From assembly GCA_016281815.1 (NCBI GenBank), contig JAEEJK010000049.1:1-64000 (forward strand): 64,000 nucleotides of DNA, read 5' to 3'. A program made the position numbers and the translations under genes. Source of the stretch: Prevotella sp. GTDB taxonomy: Bacteria > Bacteroidota > Bacteroidia > Bacteroidales > Bacteroidaceae. This document shows positions 26,202 to 35,166 of the stretch, piece after piece. The notes beneath the pieces are model-generated. The model saw nothing but the letters and a program-made list of their open reading frames with translations. It was not told the origin of the DNA and ran no database searches. Position 1 is the first letter of the stretch; each line of letters starts with the position of its first letter.

Positions 26202-27346
26202 TGAGCAAAAAATCAGCCTGCCCCGTCCAACAAGTCCGCCCTGTCCAACAAGTCCGCCCCGTCCGACTCGCCCGTCCAATCTTTGTCGTGGCTGATGATC
26301 TTACGGGGGCGGCTGAGATAGCGGGCATCGCCAGTTCTTACGGATTGGACACTGAGTTGCTGACTGCAATGTCTGATGGGGTGTTGACCGTCAGCAAGGA
26401 TGTGACAGTGCTGGCGACGGACACGCGCTCTGCCAATGAGCGTGACGCGGTGGAAATGACGCGCAGCGTGGCGCGGGCATTGCCGGGGGACGTCTTGCTG
26501 TTCAAAAAGACGGACTCGGCGCTAAGGGGACATATAATGGCGGAAATACGGGCATGGATGGATGCCTTGCTGGCGGCTCGTGTGTTGTTCATTCCAGCCA
26601 ATCCCTCAAAATGTAGGACCATCCAAGGGGGAATTTATTATGTCGGCGGCATACCCATCAGTCAGACGGCGTTTGCTCACGACCCGGAATTTCCGGCTCT
26701 GACATCTTCCGTGTATGAACGATTCCCTGAGGCGGAGGGCATGGAGGTGCTGATCCCTGATGTGTCGTCTGCTGATGATATCCGCCACTGGCTGAATGAG
26801 GCTGGCGGAAATGCGCTGTTGGCGGGTGCGGCCGACTTGTTTGTTGAACTCCTGCGGCTCATGGGACTGACGCAACAATCTGTAAAGCACGATTTTTGTT
26901 TTCCTTCGGAGAATGTATTGGTGGTCTGTGGCAGCACCCAGAGCCGGCCGGATCTGCTTCCTGTGCCAGTGGCTACCATGCCGTTGGACCTATACAATGG
27001 GGACACGGATGTTCAGGAATGGGTGGCGGAGGTGGCTCCGGTTTTTGCTGCTCATCATGCCATGGCCCTTGCCATTCCATTTCATCACTTGACGGGGAAA
27101 GAGGTGGCGGTTCGTCTGCGCGAGACCATGGCGGAAATGGTCAGATCACTGGTCGCCATCTGCCGTCCTGACAATTTGGTGATAGAGGGCGGGGCTACCG
27201 CTTTCGCCTGTTGCCGCACCCTCGGATTCTCCCATTTCCATGATATCTGCCAACTGGCTCCCGGGGTGGTGAGAATGTGTGCGGAGAATGGCATGCGCCT
27301 CACCCTCAAACCGGGCAGTTACAGGTGGAACGGGCCCTTGCCATAA
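26201..27346 (+). CDS. Four-carbon acid sugar kinase family protein (DUF1537, OtnK/DtnK-like)
   Basis: 381 residues beginning MSKKSACP at the ATG that overlaps the pdxA stop; the longer frame upstream is only a shadow of pdxA. Recognisable DUF1537 blocks: VADDLTGAAEIAG (sugar-binding N-terminal domain), FKKTDSALRGH, NPSKCRTIQGG, and C-terminal nucleotide-binding VIEGGATAF and PGVVRM. Enzymes of this family phosphorylate D-threonate, D- or L-erythronate and similar acids, feeding a PdxA2 or similar dehydrogenase. Odd point: residues 7-25 are a repetitive Pro-Val-Gln-Gln-Val-Arg stretch encoded by direct DNA repeats (GTCCAACAAGTCCGCCC) that is not expected in the family, so the true start might be later. 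Confidence 0.85.
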   Translation: MSKKSACPVQQVRPVQQVRPVRLARPIFVVADDLTGAAEIAGIASSYGLDTELLTAMSDGVLTVSKDVTVLATDTRSANERDAVEMTRSVARALPGDVLLFKKTDSALRGHIMAEIRAWMDALLAARVLFIPANPSKCRTIQGGIYYVGGIPISQTAFAHDPEFPALTSSVYERFPEAEGMEVLIPDVSSADDIRHWLNEAGGNALLAGAADLFVELLRLMGLTQQSVKHDFCFPSENVLVVCGSTQSRPDLLPVPVATMPLDLYNGDTDVQEWVAEVAPVFAAHHAMALAIPFHHLTGKEVAVRLRETMAEMVRSLVAICRPDNLVIEGGATAFACCRTLGFSHFHDICQLAPGVVRMCAENGMRLTLKPGSYRWNGPLP

Positions 27347-27372
27347 ATGGGCCGGTTCTCTTTTCTCCGCAT

Positions 27373-27391
27373 GCGGCGGTTTCTCCGCCGC
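27373..27391. repeat. CTCCG-hairpin repeat, single copy
   Basis: GCGGCGG-TTTCT-CCGCCGC is preceded by TTTTCTCCGCAT. It has the same layout as the tandem hairpins at 48871-48981 and 58043-58172, and could act as a terminator for the sugar-acid cluster. Confidence 0.5.
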
Positions 27392-27528
27392 CCATTCTGA
27401 TAATTCATTTTTTGCATATAATTCTTAATTCTCTAATTACCTCCCTTCGGTCAGTGGGTCTTCGACAAATCTCTCTAATTCGTGATAGAAAAACTTGATA
27501 CTATGGCCTTGCAACTAATCATATAGGG

Positions 27529-27621
27529 CTCAATTCTTTTTTCCCCTTTTTACGAACGCCTTGGCGTTTTTTCACAAGCATCAGCATTTGCCGAATGTCT
27601 TCCCAAAATCCCAAAATGTTT
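27529..27621. repeat. Dispersed repeat, short copy
   Basis: Second copy of the element at 6529-6683, lacking its middle part. It contains the hairpin AACGCC-TT-GGCGTT plus T run (27555-27572). It ends exactly where convincing coding sequence of the next gene begins. Confidence 0.6.
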
Positions 27622-27653
27622 ATTCCATACCTACCGGCATCACTTGGAACGAT

Positions 27654-28202
27654 ATGCAGCCCTTTGACACTGTCGCTTTCAACTCACGCATTCAGCCTGT
27701 TCTGAAACAGTTGAAAAAACTGAAGGGGGCGAAGACATACCCGGTTTATTGGCGGCACGACGAAGGCTTTAAGAACGACGATGATTTCGTCCGCTTGATT
27801 TCTTTCCAAAGCGAAAACAGTGACAACAAGCATACAGGACTGACTACCGGCATCCACTATTTCATCCCGTCTCAGCATAAAGACGAGGCACAAGCCATCT
27901 ATCGGCAACTCGATTCACTGGCATACGATTATGTCAACAGTCACCCCAACCAGTTCTATTCCTACAATTACACCCGGCGCTTCCCCTATTTGAATCTCAA
28001 GGACATCGTCACAGGGCACAATTTTAAAGACGACAAAGAGTACTATCTCAGTTGTATGTGCGACAGAGACGGCAATTTCCACATCCTCACCCTCAACAAC
28101 AAGGGCGAACTCTGGATTCCACGCGACTGGCAGAAACTGAAGAGTTACATCAACGGGAAGAGGATCTATCTCAAGGGAATGGAACCTAAAAAAGACGAAT
28201 AA
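27654..28202 (+). CDS. Hypothetical protein, possibly 5'-truncated
   Basis: 182 residues from the first ATG. The preceding in-frame codons (VYSIPTGITWND, from about 27618) also look like protein, yet run straight into the dispersed repeat, so the natural N terminus may have been lost or replaced. The family was not recognised. The sequence is rich in Tyr, Asp and Lys, with no signal peptide or membrane segment in what remains, and ends WIPRDWQKLKSYING then a Lys/Glu tail. A wobble-paired hairpin (28239-28268) follows as a likely terminator. Whether it is expressed is unclear. Confidence 0.5.
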   Translation: MQPFDTVAFNSRIQPVLKQLKKLKGAKTYPVYWRHDEGFKNDDDFVRLISFQSENSDNKHTGLTTGIHYFIPSQHKDEAQAIYRQLDSLAYDYVNSHPNQFYSYNYTRRFPYLNLKDIVTGHNFKDDKEYYLSCMCDRDGNFHILTLNNKGELWIPRDWQKLKSYINGKRIYLKGMEPKKDE

Positions 28203-28238
28203 TATCAACAGATTTTGATTCATAAGTACCCGGGACAT

Positions 28239-28271
28239 GGCATGGGGCGCAGTGATGCGTCCCGTGCCTTT
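28239..28271 (+). terminator. Hairpin terminator candidate
   Basis: GGCATGGGGCGCA pairs with TGCGTCCCGTGCC (13 bp including two G-U pairs) around GTGA, followed by TTTA. The centre (GCGCA/TGCGTCC) resembles the GGACGCGATG palindromes at 4.3 and 6.3 kb, and GATTTTGATTCATA lies just before it, as at 6219. Confidence 0.5.
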
Positions 28272-28378
28272 ACCTGATAAAGACGAAAAGAACAAAAATA
28301 TAGTTTTCATCCGAATCACTCTTTTTGTGTAGAAAAAATATAGTATTTTTGCAACCGATTAACGAAGCAAAAGAAATC

Positions 28379-29971
28379 ATGAACAAGAGAATCATTTTAT
28401 CCCTCCTAATAGTCATGCTCCTTGTGCCTATCGGTATTGAAGCCAAGAAAAAAGTAAAGAAGGAGGACGTGCCGCAGTTGCTGAACTATCCGAGTGCAGA
28501 ACTGAGCGAGTATCGCCTGCATGGCGGCAATGTGGTGATTCAGGGACGTCTTGTCGTTCCAGAAGATGCAAAGGGAGAGAAGGTTCCACAGGAGACTCTT
28601 GAACAGTTGAATGGGCGCTTCACCGTTATCATGCGCGACTATATCGTGCGCAAGGAGAAAACCTCCGTTATTGAGTTCCAAAATGATGGCAGTTTCTCGC
28701 TCAACATCTATGTGCCTTACCCGATGTTTGTACTCGTCTATCCGTTGGGAACGGCATATGCTTGTCCCGGCGATACTGTCAACGTCACCATTGACATAAC
28801 AAAACAGACGAAGGAAGAGGGCTTGAAGTTTGATGGCACAGGCCTCGGTGGCGAGGTGACCAGGTTGTTTGAGAAGATAAGAAAAACTTACTGCGATTTC
28901 CCAGCAAGAGACAACATACAAGAGAAGGGGCCTGACTCGCTGATGAAATGGAAGGATGTACAGGTGGCTTGTCTTGATGATGTGGTAAGGAGGATGAACA
29001 CAGGTATGCCAGAACTTGAAGGTTGCTCGCCTTTGGCATCTGACATCTTGCGCACATATATTGTCTCACAACACTTGGAGAATATTTGCCGCTACTATAT
29101 GCTTACGGATATGGATAACATAGATAAAGCAGCCTATTGGCAGCAGTTCTTCAGTTTCGTTGCGCCTCGTGAGAAATACCTGCTCGACAATCCGCTGCTG
29201 ATGATTGCTGGCGATGAGTTCTTTTTTAATTATGTGGAGTATACTGTTATGCGTCCCATGTATGCAAGTGGAGTGCTGGAATATATCCCCTTTGAGTACG
29301 ACCCCAAGATTGCCGAGACCATAGCACAAGAAAAGCATGTCTATTCTCGCGAGTTCAGAAAAAACACAATGAACGAACTGCAAGACAAACTGCACCTCAG
29401 TCCAACCGACTTCAGCGCACAGGTGTGCCAACTTCGCCACATCTTCAACTCCGCAGAATGGCTCAAGGACCAACATGACATGATTGCCGAAGACTTTGCC
29501 GCCACGATGGCCGTCATCACACACCCCGAACTGATTCGCCAAGGCATATTGGCCTATCGCGAATACATGAAAAAGAATGAAATCAAAGTGGTGGAAGAAA
29601 AGCCTTTGACCAAGGGCGACAGCATCTTCCAACGTATCATCGAGCCCTACAAGGGCAACGTGCTCTACGTAGATTTTTGGGAAATGTCGTGTGGACCTTG
29701 CCGGGCCACCATGCTCCAAATGCGCGATGAGGTAGAGGCCAACAAGGACAAGCCCGTCAAGTATCTCTACATCACCGACGATACGCCAGAGCATTGTAAA
29801 TCTTTCCTGGAACCCAACAACATCAGGGGCGAGCACATTTATATCACCCGCTCAGAATGGGGCTATCTGCAGGAGAAATTCAATTTTACGGCTATCCCCT
29901 TCGTATTGCTCTTCGACAAGCAGGGCAAGCAGCGTGAAGATGTAACGGTGCAGCAGTTGCTGGAAGAGTAA
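28379..29971 (+). CDS. Thioredoxin-fold (TlpA/ResA-like) exported protein
   Basis: 530 residues from MNKRIILSLLIVMLL (signal peptide); a longer frame from 28325 only adds untranslated leader. The N-terminal region (~30-150) looks like the beta-sandwich DUF4369-type domain often placed before thioredoxin folds in Bacteroidetes. A long helical middle section follows. The C-terminal ~130 residues form a thioredoxin-like domain with redox motif CGPC in FWEMSCGPCRATM and a cis-Pro strand FTAIPFVLLFDKQG. It probably acts as a periplasmic thiol-disulfide reductant, for example for cytochrome c assembly or oxidised surface proteins. It precedes the cytochrome c assembly operon but on the opposite strand. 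Confidence 0.85.
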   Translation: MNKRIILSLLIVMLLVPIGIEAKKKVKKEDVPQLLNYPSAELSEYRLHGGNVVIQGRLVVPEDAKGEKVPQETLEQLNGRFTVIMRDYIVRKEKTSVIEFQNDGSFSLNIYVPYPMFVLVYPLGTAYACPGDTVNVTIDITKQTKEEGLKFDGTGLGGEVTRLFEKIRKTYCDFPARDNIQEKGPDSLMKWKDVQVACLDDVVRRMNTGMPELEGCSPLASDILRTYIVSQHLENICRYYMLTDMDNIDKAAYWQQFFSFVAPREKYLLDNPLLMIAGDEFFFNYVEYTVMRPMYASGVLEYIPFEYDPKIAETIAQEKHVYSREFRKNTMNELQDKLHLSPTDFSAQVCQLRHIFNSAEWLKDQHDMIAEDFAATMAVITHPELIRQGILAYREYMKKNEIKVVEEKPLTKGDSIFQRIIEPYKGNVLYVDFWEMSCGPCRATMLQMRDEVEANKDKPVKYLYITDDTPEHCKSFLEPNNIRGEHIYITRSEWGYLQEKFNFTAIPFVLLFDKQGKQREDVTVQQLLEE

Positions 29972-30008
29972 ATTCCCTCACATTGCCCACTTCGTTTCAT
30001 TAAATCCC

Positions 30009-32234
30009 TTAGGCGTAACTGTGCATCCCTCCCAACAAATAATTGACACCAAAATAAGTGATGAGGACCGCAAGGAATGCACTTATCATGTAGATGTGGT
30101 AAAAAGGGGGCTTCTTGAAAAGTCCGATGGAGGCTTTATGCAGTGGCACAGCATACACCATCAGGGTGATGAGGGCCCATGACTCTTTGGGATCCCACGA
30201 CCAGTAGTTGCCCCATGACACATTGGCCCATACTGCACCAAGGAAGATGCCGATGGTGAGCAGGAACACGCCAGGATACAGCAGCAACTGCGACAAAGCA
30301 GTGACTCGCTCCAATTCTCCTTCTCTATGTCGTCTGATCAGAAGGAGGGCATGCACACCCAACAGCAGTTGAAGGGCAAACAGCGCATAGGCGCACATCA
30401 CCGTCATGACATGGACGGAGAGCAGTGGTGACTGGAGCACGGGCATCAGCGGAGTAATCTGTGAGTTGCTGCCGGCCAGCATGGCCACCAACAGACAAAA
30501 AGAACTGACCATGGGTCCCAAACCTGTGATAATGGGAAAACCACGGTGGAAAAGAAGGGTTAGCAGGAGCAGTGCCCACGACATGAAAAGCATGGTCTCG
30601 TGGCCGTTGCTGATGGGTATGTGGCCGCTGAGCCACCATCGCAGACCGAGCAGTAAAGTGACATACACCGTGAGAAGCACGATGTAAGACAATGACATCG
30701 CATCCAACCATTTCTTTTTCTGGGAGGAAGCGAAAATGAACACACATAGCAGCAGACTGATAGTCAGCGAAAGGAAGACCGGCCATTTCTGGCTCCTTAT
30801 CGTGTTGTAAAAGATTTCTGCTTTTACTGTGCTCTTGCTGGGCAGCAGGTCGTCTGTCATGTCATGCTGAAAGAGCTTGATCTTTGCTATGATCTCCAAT
30901 GCCTTGTCACGCTGGCCCGTCACTATACTTTCCGTAAGGTAGTCCATGGACTGCTTGATGAAGAATTGTTCCTTGACGGGGATTTCCTTGGGGAGTGACT
31001 GACCGCCAGGCATATACCAGTTGATGTCTTCTCCAAGGCGATAGGGAAACATCCTGATGAATTGCCCGCGATAGAACATCTCCACCATGTGGTATTTCTC
31101 ATCGGCGTCCAGCAGCGCTTTCCTTTCTATGGAACTGTTGCCGCTCCTCAATGCTTCTACGGCATCTTTTAGTTTGTATTCATGGTACTCATCCAGGAAA
31201 TCACTGTAGGAGGCCCATTGCCCGCTGATGCCTAATAATTGCTGCACAGCACGGCTCTTCACACGTATCAGTTTCTGCTTTTCCCAGGGTGAGTAGTAAA
31301 TCATCCAACTCACGAAAACCTCATCGGCTGAATAGCCTTCCCAATAGGCCTTGCCCGACAGTTTGGTGACAAAGTCGGTCGCCACGGTGTTGAGCGGACA
31401 AATGCGGTTGTTGTAGAGCACACAAATGCTTCCCAAGCGATGGGCAATCTCCTTGTCTACAGCCTGTATGCCATCATTGGCTCTGATGGGTGAGGCGAAA
31501 AGGAGAAGAGGGACAAGGATGGCAAGGGGCTGCATGGCTTTGCGGTAAAGGGTGCGCATCTGTGTCTTTTTCGACAGCAGCGTGGCGATGATGCCGGCCA
31601 ACAGCAGGAGGTAGCCAAAATAGGTGAGGGTGATTCCGTAAGGGTCGTAACTGACTCCGAGAGACACACCTTCTCCGTCGGAGTCGTAGTTGGACTGAAA
31701 AAGACGGTGTCCGCCTATATGCCCGATGTGGTTCATGGAAACGACGACTTCTGTCGGGGATGACGAGTCTTTTTCTGTGGATTGAATGACGCTCTGGTAG
31801 TCGAGTGGGGCGTCTGTGCCTGGATAGTTGATGATGCGGAACTCTTTCAGGGTCAGGGTGGAGGGGAGGGGCTGAAAGTAGCCTTCCTTGTCAATGTATG
31901 TCGTGACGGGGATGCCGGTGCGAAGTCGGACAGTGCCGCTGCGGGCAAAGAGATGGGTGGTCAGCGCTCCTGCCAATATCACGATGAATGAAACGTGGAG
32001 CAGCATCACGGCTGCTCGTTGATATAGGCGCTGCTTGAAAAAATAGGCACAGGCTGCCACTGTGAGCAATGCCCACAGGGCAGAGAACCACCATGCACCA
32101 TAGATTTGCTCACCGACAAAATGGGTGCCGCGATATTTCTCTATGACAGTGGCAAACCCTATACACACTGCAATGAGTGTGTATAGGGCAAAAATGAGTT
32201 TCTTGTTCACCAAAACGGTTTTAGATGGATTCAA
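30009..32234 (-). CDS. ccsBA: CcsBA-type cytochrome c biogenesis protein (ResB-CcsA fusion)
   Basis: 741 residues. The N-terminal part has membrane helices and the ResB/CcsB-like periplasmic region (RLRTGIPVTTYID... SMNHIGHIGGHRLFQSNYDSDG). The C-terminal part has a cluster of helices with the haem-binding WWD motif VSWGNYWSWDPKESWAL and flanking conserved His residues (ISNGHETMLFMSW, LLSVHVMTVM). System II CcsBA carries haem to the periplasm and ligates it to CxxCH motifs. The adjacent upstream gene encodes a protein with two CxxCH sites, an obvious client, and overlaps this gene by 14 bases. Last gene of the minus-strand iron/redox operon. Confidence 0.88.
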   Translation of the reverse strand: MNPSKTVLVNKKLIFALYTLIAVCIGFATVIEKYRGTHFVGEQIYGAWWFSALWALLTVAACAYFFKQRLYQRAAVMLLHVSFIVILAGALTTHLFARSGTVRLRTGIPVTTYIDKEGYFQPLPSTLTLKEFRIINYPGTDAPLDYQSVIQSTEKDSSSPTEVVVSMNHIGHIGGHRLFQSNYDSDGEGVSLGVSYDPYGITLTYFGYLLLLAGIIATLLSKKTQMRTLYRKAMQPLAILVPLLLFASPIRANDGIQAVDKEIAHRLGSICVLYNNRICPLNTVATDFVTKLSGKAYWEGYSADEVFVSWMIYYSPWEKQKLIRVKSRAVQQLLGISGQWASYSDFLDEYHEYKLKDAVEALRSGNSSIERKALLDADEKYHMVEMFYRGQFIRMFPYRLGEDINWYMPGGQSLPKEIPVKEQFFIKQSMDYLTESIVTGQRDKALEIIAKIKLFQHDMTDDLLPSKSTVKAEIFYNTIRSQKWPVFLSLTISLLLCVFIFASSQKKKWLDAMSLSYIVLLTVYVTLLLGLRWWLSGHIPISNGHETMLFMSWALLLLTLLFHRGFPIITGLGPMVSSFCLLVAMLAGSNSQITPLMPVLQSPLLSVHVMTVMCAYALFALQLLLGVHALLLIRRHREGELERVTALSQLLLYPGVFLLTIGIFLGAVWANVSWGNYWSWDPKESWALITLMVYAVPLHKASIGLFKKPPFYHIYMISAFLAVLITYFGVNYLLGGMHSYA

Positions 32235-33924
32235 TGAAATAGATGACTTGGTCGCGCTGCTTCTTTGTCAGGTTGCGGAACTGCACGACGGAGTTGTAGG
32301 CATCGCTGGTGCCGCCCTCGTTCTTGCATCCGTGCCACATGATGGCTTCCATCACGTTGCGGGCACGGCAGTCATGCAGACGTTCCACACCACTGCCACA
32401 TTTGGCGGCCAGTCCGCGACCCCATAGCGGGGTGGTGCGGCACCATCCTGTACGTATGTCGTTCTTCATCCACAGACGGTGCTGCACAAAGTCGGTATAG
32501 GGCCAAATCTTCTGATGGGGATAACGTGGCATGTCGCTGTCGGAGGTGAAAAACTTGGCTGGGTCCTGGATGTGGTCCTCGCCGGTCTGCCACGACGGAC
32601 GGTGGCAGGAGGCGCAGCCGATTTGGGTGAACAGGCGCTTGCCTTCCTGGAAGTCGGCCGTCGTCGTGTTGCGGGCTGCGGGAACGGCCAGGCCTCGGTG
32701 CCAGATCATGAGGTTCTTGTATTGGGCATCGGTCATCTCTGCATCAAGCGACTTGCTGGTCAGATAGGTGTAGATGTCTTTCTCCATGTCGCCGGTGTGC
32801 CACTCGGGATGTGCCTTTGCGGGGTCTGCGCGGTTGATGTATTCGGCAAAACCAGCCTGCACTTCTGGGTCTTGTGATGACCTGATGGCATAGTACTTGC
32901 CGGCGAGGTCGAGATAGTGGTAGCGGCGGTCGGAACGGGTCACGTTGGTGATGTTCCAGATGGCGTTGGCGCCGGCTGCATCCAGGATGGGACCGCGTGA
33001 CATGGCGTAGGTGTAGCGCCGCACATACTTCGTGCCGTCTCCCTGCAATGAGTTGCTGTAATAACTGTTCCAGGTGTTGGTGGCTTGGTTCCACATGGCG
33101 GGGTTCAGCGCGTCAGGTCGGCCGATGCTGTTGAAATACTCACTCTCGGCTTTCCACTGGGCGGTGATGTCCTCGTCGGGGATGGCATCGGTCAATCCGG
33201 TGCCATAAATGCCGATGGTGGATTCCAGCAACACGCCGATGTCGTGGTTGTACTCTGTCTCTGAAAGGGTCACGTCGGCACCGCCTCGCTGAACGACTAC
33301 AGGGGCATAGAAGGCACTGTAGGGGATGGTCACATCGGGATAGATGAGCGAATAGGTCTCACCATCGGGGAATCGGTTGCCCCACTCGTCGGTGTAGTTG
33401 TTCCACGCTATCTTGATCTGGTTCTCGTCGATGGGTGCCTTGAAGGGCTTCACGGCTCCTGTCTGCGGCATACCTGCCACCGAACGGATGTAGGCGTTGG
33501 TGGTCTTGTCGTAGACGACGAGCAGATAACCGTTGCGGTGCATGTCGGCCTTGTATTCCGTCTGGCGTGCTCCATGGCCATAGCCTGGGTGACAGTAGAG
33601 GCAGCCACGGCGTACATATACTGGGCCAAGACCATGAAATGCGCCGTCGGTGTTGGTGTTGTAGTCTTTCTCAAAGAGATATTCTCCCTCGTTGAAGGCG
33701 GTCATCATACCGGCGTTTTCCACTGCTCTCGAGGGTTGCTCGAAGGCCGTGGCGGTGTTCACCGTCGTGGTTCCGAGCAGGCCGCCGGCATAGTAGTCCT
33801 CGGGGTAGTCTGAAGTGGTGGGGTCGCCTATATCCCACGAGGTGGGGGACTTGTCATCATCGGAACATCCGGCGGTGATGAGGCTTCCCATCAGGATCAT
33901 ACCCAACAGAATTGGTTTGTTCAT
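32221..33924 (-). CDS. Di-haem oxidoreductase (putative peroxidase) lipoprotein
   Basis: 567 residues, lipoprotein signal with lipobox LITAGC (Cys20) followed by SDDD. Two haem c attachment sites are seen, RRGCLYCHPGYGHG in the N-terminal half and QIGCASCHRPSW in the C-terminal half, with FHGLGPVYVRRG and WGRGLAAKCG as typical DHOR (COG3488) blocks. A third Cys-containing segment near the C terminus (LHDCRARN) replaces a canonical motif. It probably works as an outer- or inner-membrane-anchored peroxidase or electron-transfer protein on the periplasmic side. It lies between an imelysin gene (6-base gap) and the cytochrome c assembly gene. Confidence 0.85.
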   Translation of the reverse strand: MNKPILLGMILMGSLITAGCSDDDKSPTSWDIGDPTTSDYPEDYYAGGLLGTTTVNTATAFEQPSRAVENAGMMTAFNEGEYLFEKDYNTNTDGAFHGLGPVYVRRGCLYCHPGYGHGARQTEYKADMHRNGYLLVVYDKTTNAYIRSVAGMPQTGAVKPFKAPIDENQIKIAWNNYTDEWGNRFPDGETYSLIYPDVTIPYSAFYAPVVVQRGGADVTLSETEYNHDIGVLLESTIGIYGTGLTDAIPDEDITAQWKAESEYFNSIGRPDALNPAMWNQATNTWNSYYSNSLQGDGTKYVRRYTYAMSRGPILDAAGANAIWNITNVTRSDRRYHYLDLAGKYYAIRSSQDPEVQAGFAEYINRADPAKAHPEWHTGDMEKDIYTYLTSKSLDAEMTDAQYKNLMIWHRGLAVPAARNTTTADFQEGKRLFTQIGCASCHRPSWQTGEDHIQDPAKFFTSDSDMPRYPHQKIWPYTDFVQHRLWMKNDIRTGWCRTTPLWGRGLAAKCGSGVERLHDCRARNVMEAIMWHGCKNEGGTSDAYNSVVQFRNLTKKQRDQVIYFIESI

Positions 33925-33930
33925 GGTGCT

Positions 33931-35127
33931 TTATTTTTTGATGTTCACAATCGACTGATAGAGTTTTTGTGCGTTGTCGGCCAACGAGCGGTAGGTGGCG
34001 AGCACCACATTGTCTACATAGTTCTCATTGATGGTTTGGCATTGTGCCTCTACGGTCTTGTTGCCGGCATATCCTGACAGTGTCTCGGAGAGGGCGCCGA
34101 GCGCATCGTCAAGTTCGCCGAGCGCATCGATGGCTACCTTGCAGGAGGCGTCGGAATAGTAAAGGGCGAAGGGGTGCTTCATGGCCTTGATCTTGGCAAG
34201 CGCGGCTTCGAGTTTCGTCACCACCGTGTTGGCCTGGCCTGCCAGCGTCGCATTGCCTGAGTTCTGGCAGAAATAGATCAGTGATTGCTGCAGGGGAGTG
34301 GTGGCTCTCATCTGGCCAAAGAGGGCGTTCTTGCAACTGATGATGTTGTCGTAGAAGTCGGTGATGGAGTTGTAGGCATAGGGCGACTCGATGTAGGTGG
34401 CGTCCTCTCCTGTATAGGGAAGGCCTATCTTGGAGTCTCCCACTTCGCCGATGATGTCCTGGCAGCCGGAGATGATCTCAAGGGTGGCGTCGAGGGCTGT
34501 GGCCCAGTCGCCGGTGCCTGGGGTCTTGAAGGCCTTGCCGAAGTTTTGGAACGAGCCCAGCGAACCTTCGGCGTCGCCGTCGTCATTGATGGCATTGTGG
34601 GTCGCCACGTAGTTGATGGCTATCTGATGACGTTCGGTATTGCTTTCCTTGGAGTCCCAGCAGGCTTCCAGGGTGGCGGTGGCATTGTAGAGGTCCTTGG
34701 CTACGGCACAGATGTAGTTGTATTCCAAATTGGTGATTTGACTGATCTGGCGGGGAAGACCTTGGCGGAAAAGCACATACTCCAAACCATGATAGCCCAA
34801 GATTCCGGAGTTGGCGGTCTTGATGAAGTTGTCTAGGTTGGACATCGCTTTCTCATCGCGGAGCACATCGGCCAGGTCATTGGCGGCTACCGGCCAGGTG
34901 TCGGTGTGGGGGTCGATGGAGTAGACATCGGCTGCTCCAAAAAGGAAGGCTTCGGATTTCTCCCAGTCGGCACGGGCTGTTTTCCAGTCATTGCAGGCCT
35001 GGTCGAGGGCTGCCTGGGTTCCAGTGACGGTGGTCGTGTTGGCATCATCATCACTGGAACAGGAAGCGATGCCTGCGGAAAGTGCGACAGCGATGGCTGC
35101 CATTTTCAAAAGAGTCTTGCTTTTCAT
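33931..35127 (-). CDS. Imelysin family (M75) lipoprotein, iron-uptake type
   Basis: 398 residues with lipoprotein signal ending GIASC (Cys23) and SSDDD. All-helical imelysin fold; the conserved GxHxxE motif appears as GYHGLEYVLFRQG. Imelysin proteins (IrpA, EfeO/EfeM relatives) are iron-regulated and thought to bind metal in the cell envelope; despite the M75 name most have no shown protease activity. Neighbouring imelysin and di-haem peroxidase genes are a common Bacteroidetes pair, which supports a role in iron acquisition. Located 39 bases downstream of the porin gene. Confidence 0.87.
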   Translation of the reverse strand: MKSKTLLKMAAIAVALSAGIASCSSDDDANTTTVTGTQAALDQACNDWKTARADWEKSEAFLFGAADVYSIDPHTDTWPVAANDLADVLRDEKAMSNLDNFIKTANSGILGYHGLEYVLFRQGLPRQISQITNLEYNYICAVAKDLYNATATLEACWDSKESNTERHQIAINYVATHNAINDDGDAEGSLGSFQNFGKAFKTPGTGDWATALDATLEIISGCQDIIGEVGDSKIGLPYTGEDATYIESPYAYNSITDFYDNIISCKNALFGQMRATTPLQQSLIYFCQNSGNATLAGQANTVVTKLEAALAKIKAMKHPFALYYSDASCKVAIDALGELDDALGALSETLSGYAGNKTVEAQCQTINENYVDNVVLATYRSLADNAQKLYQSIVNIKK

Positions 35128-35166
35128 TTGCTTGAATGTTGATGGTTTTAATTGAATTGTTGATGT

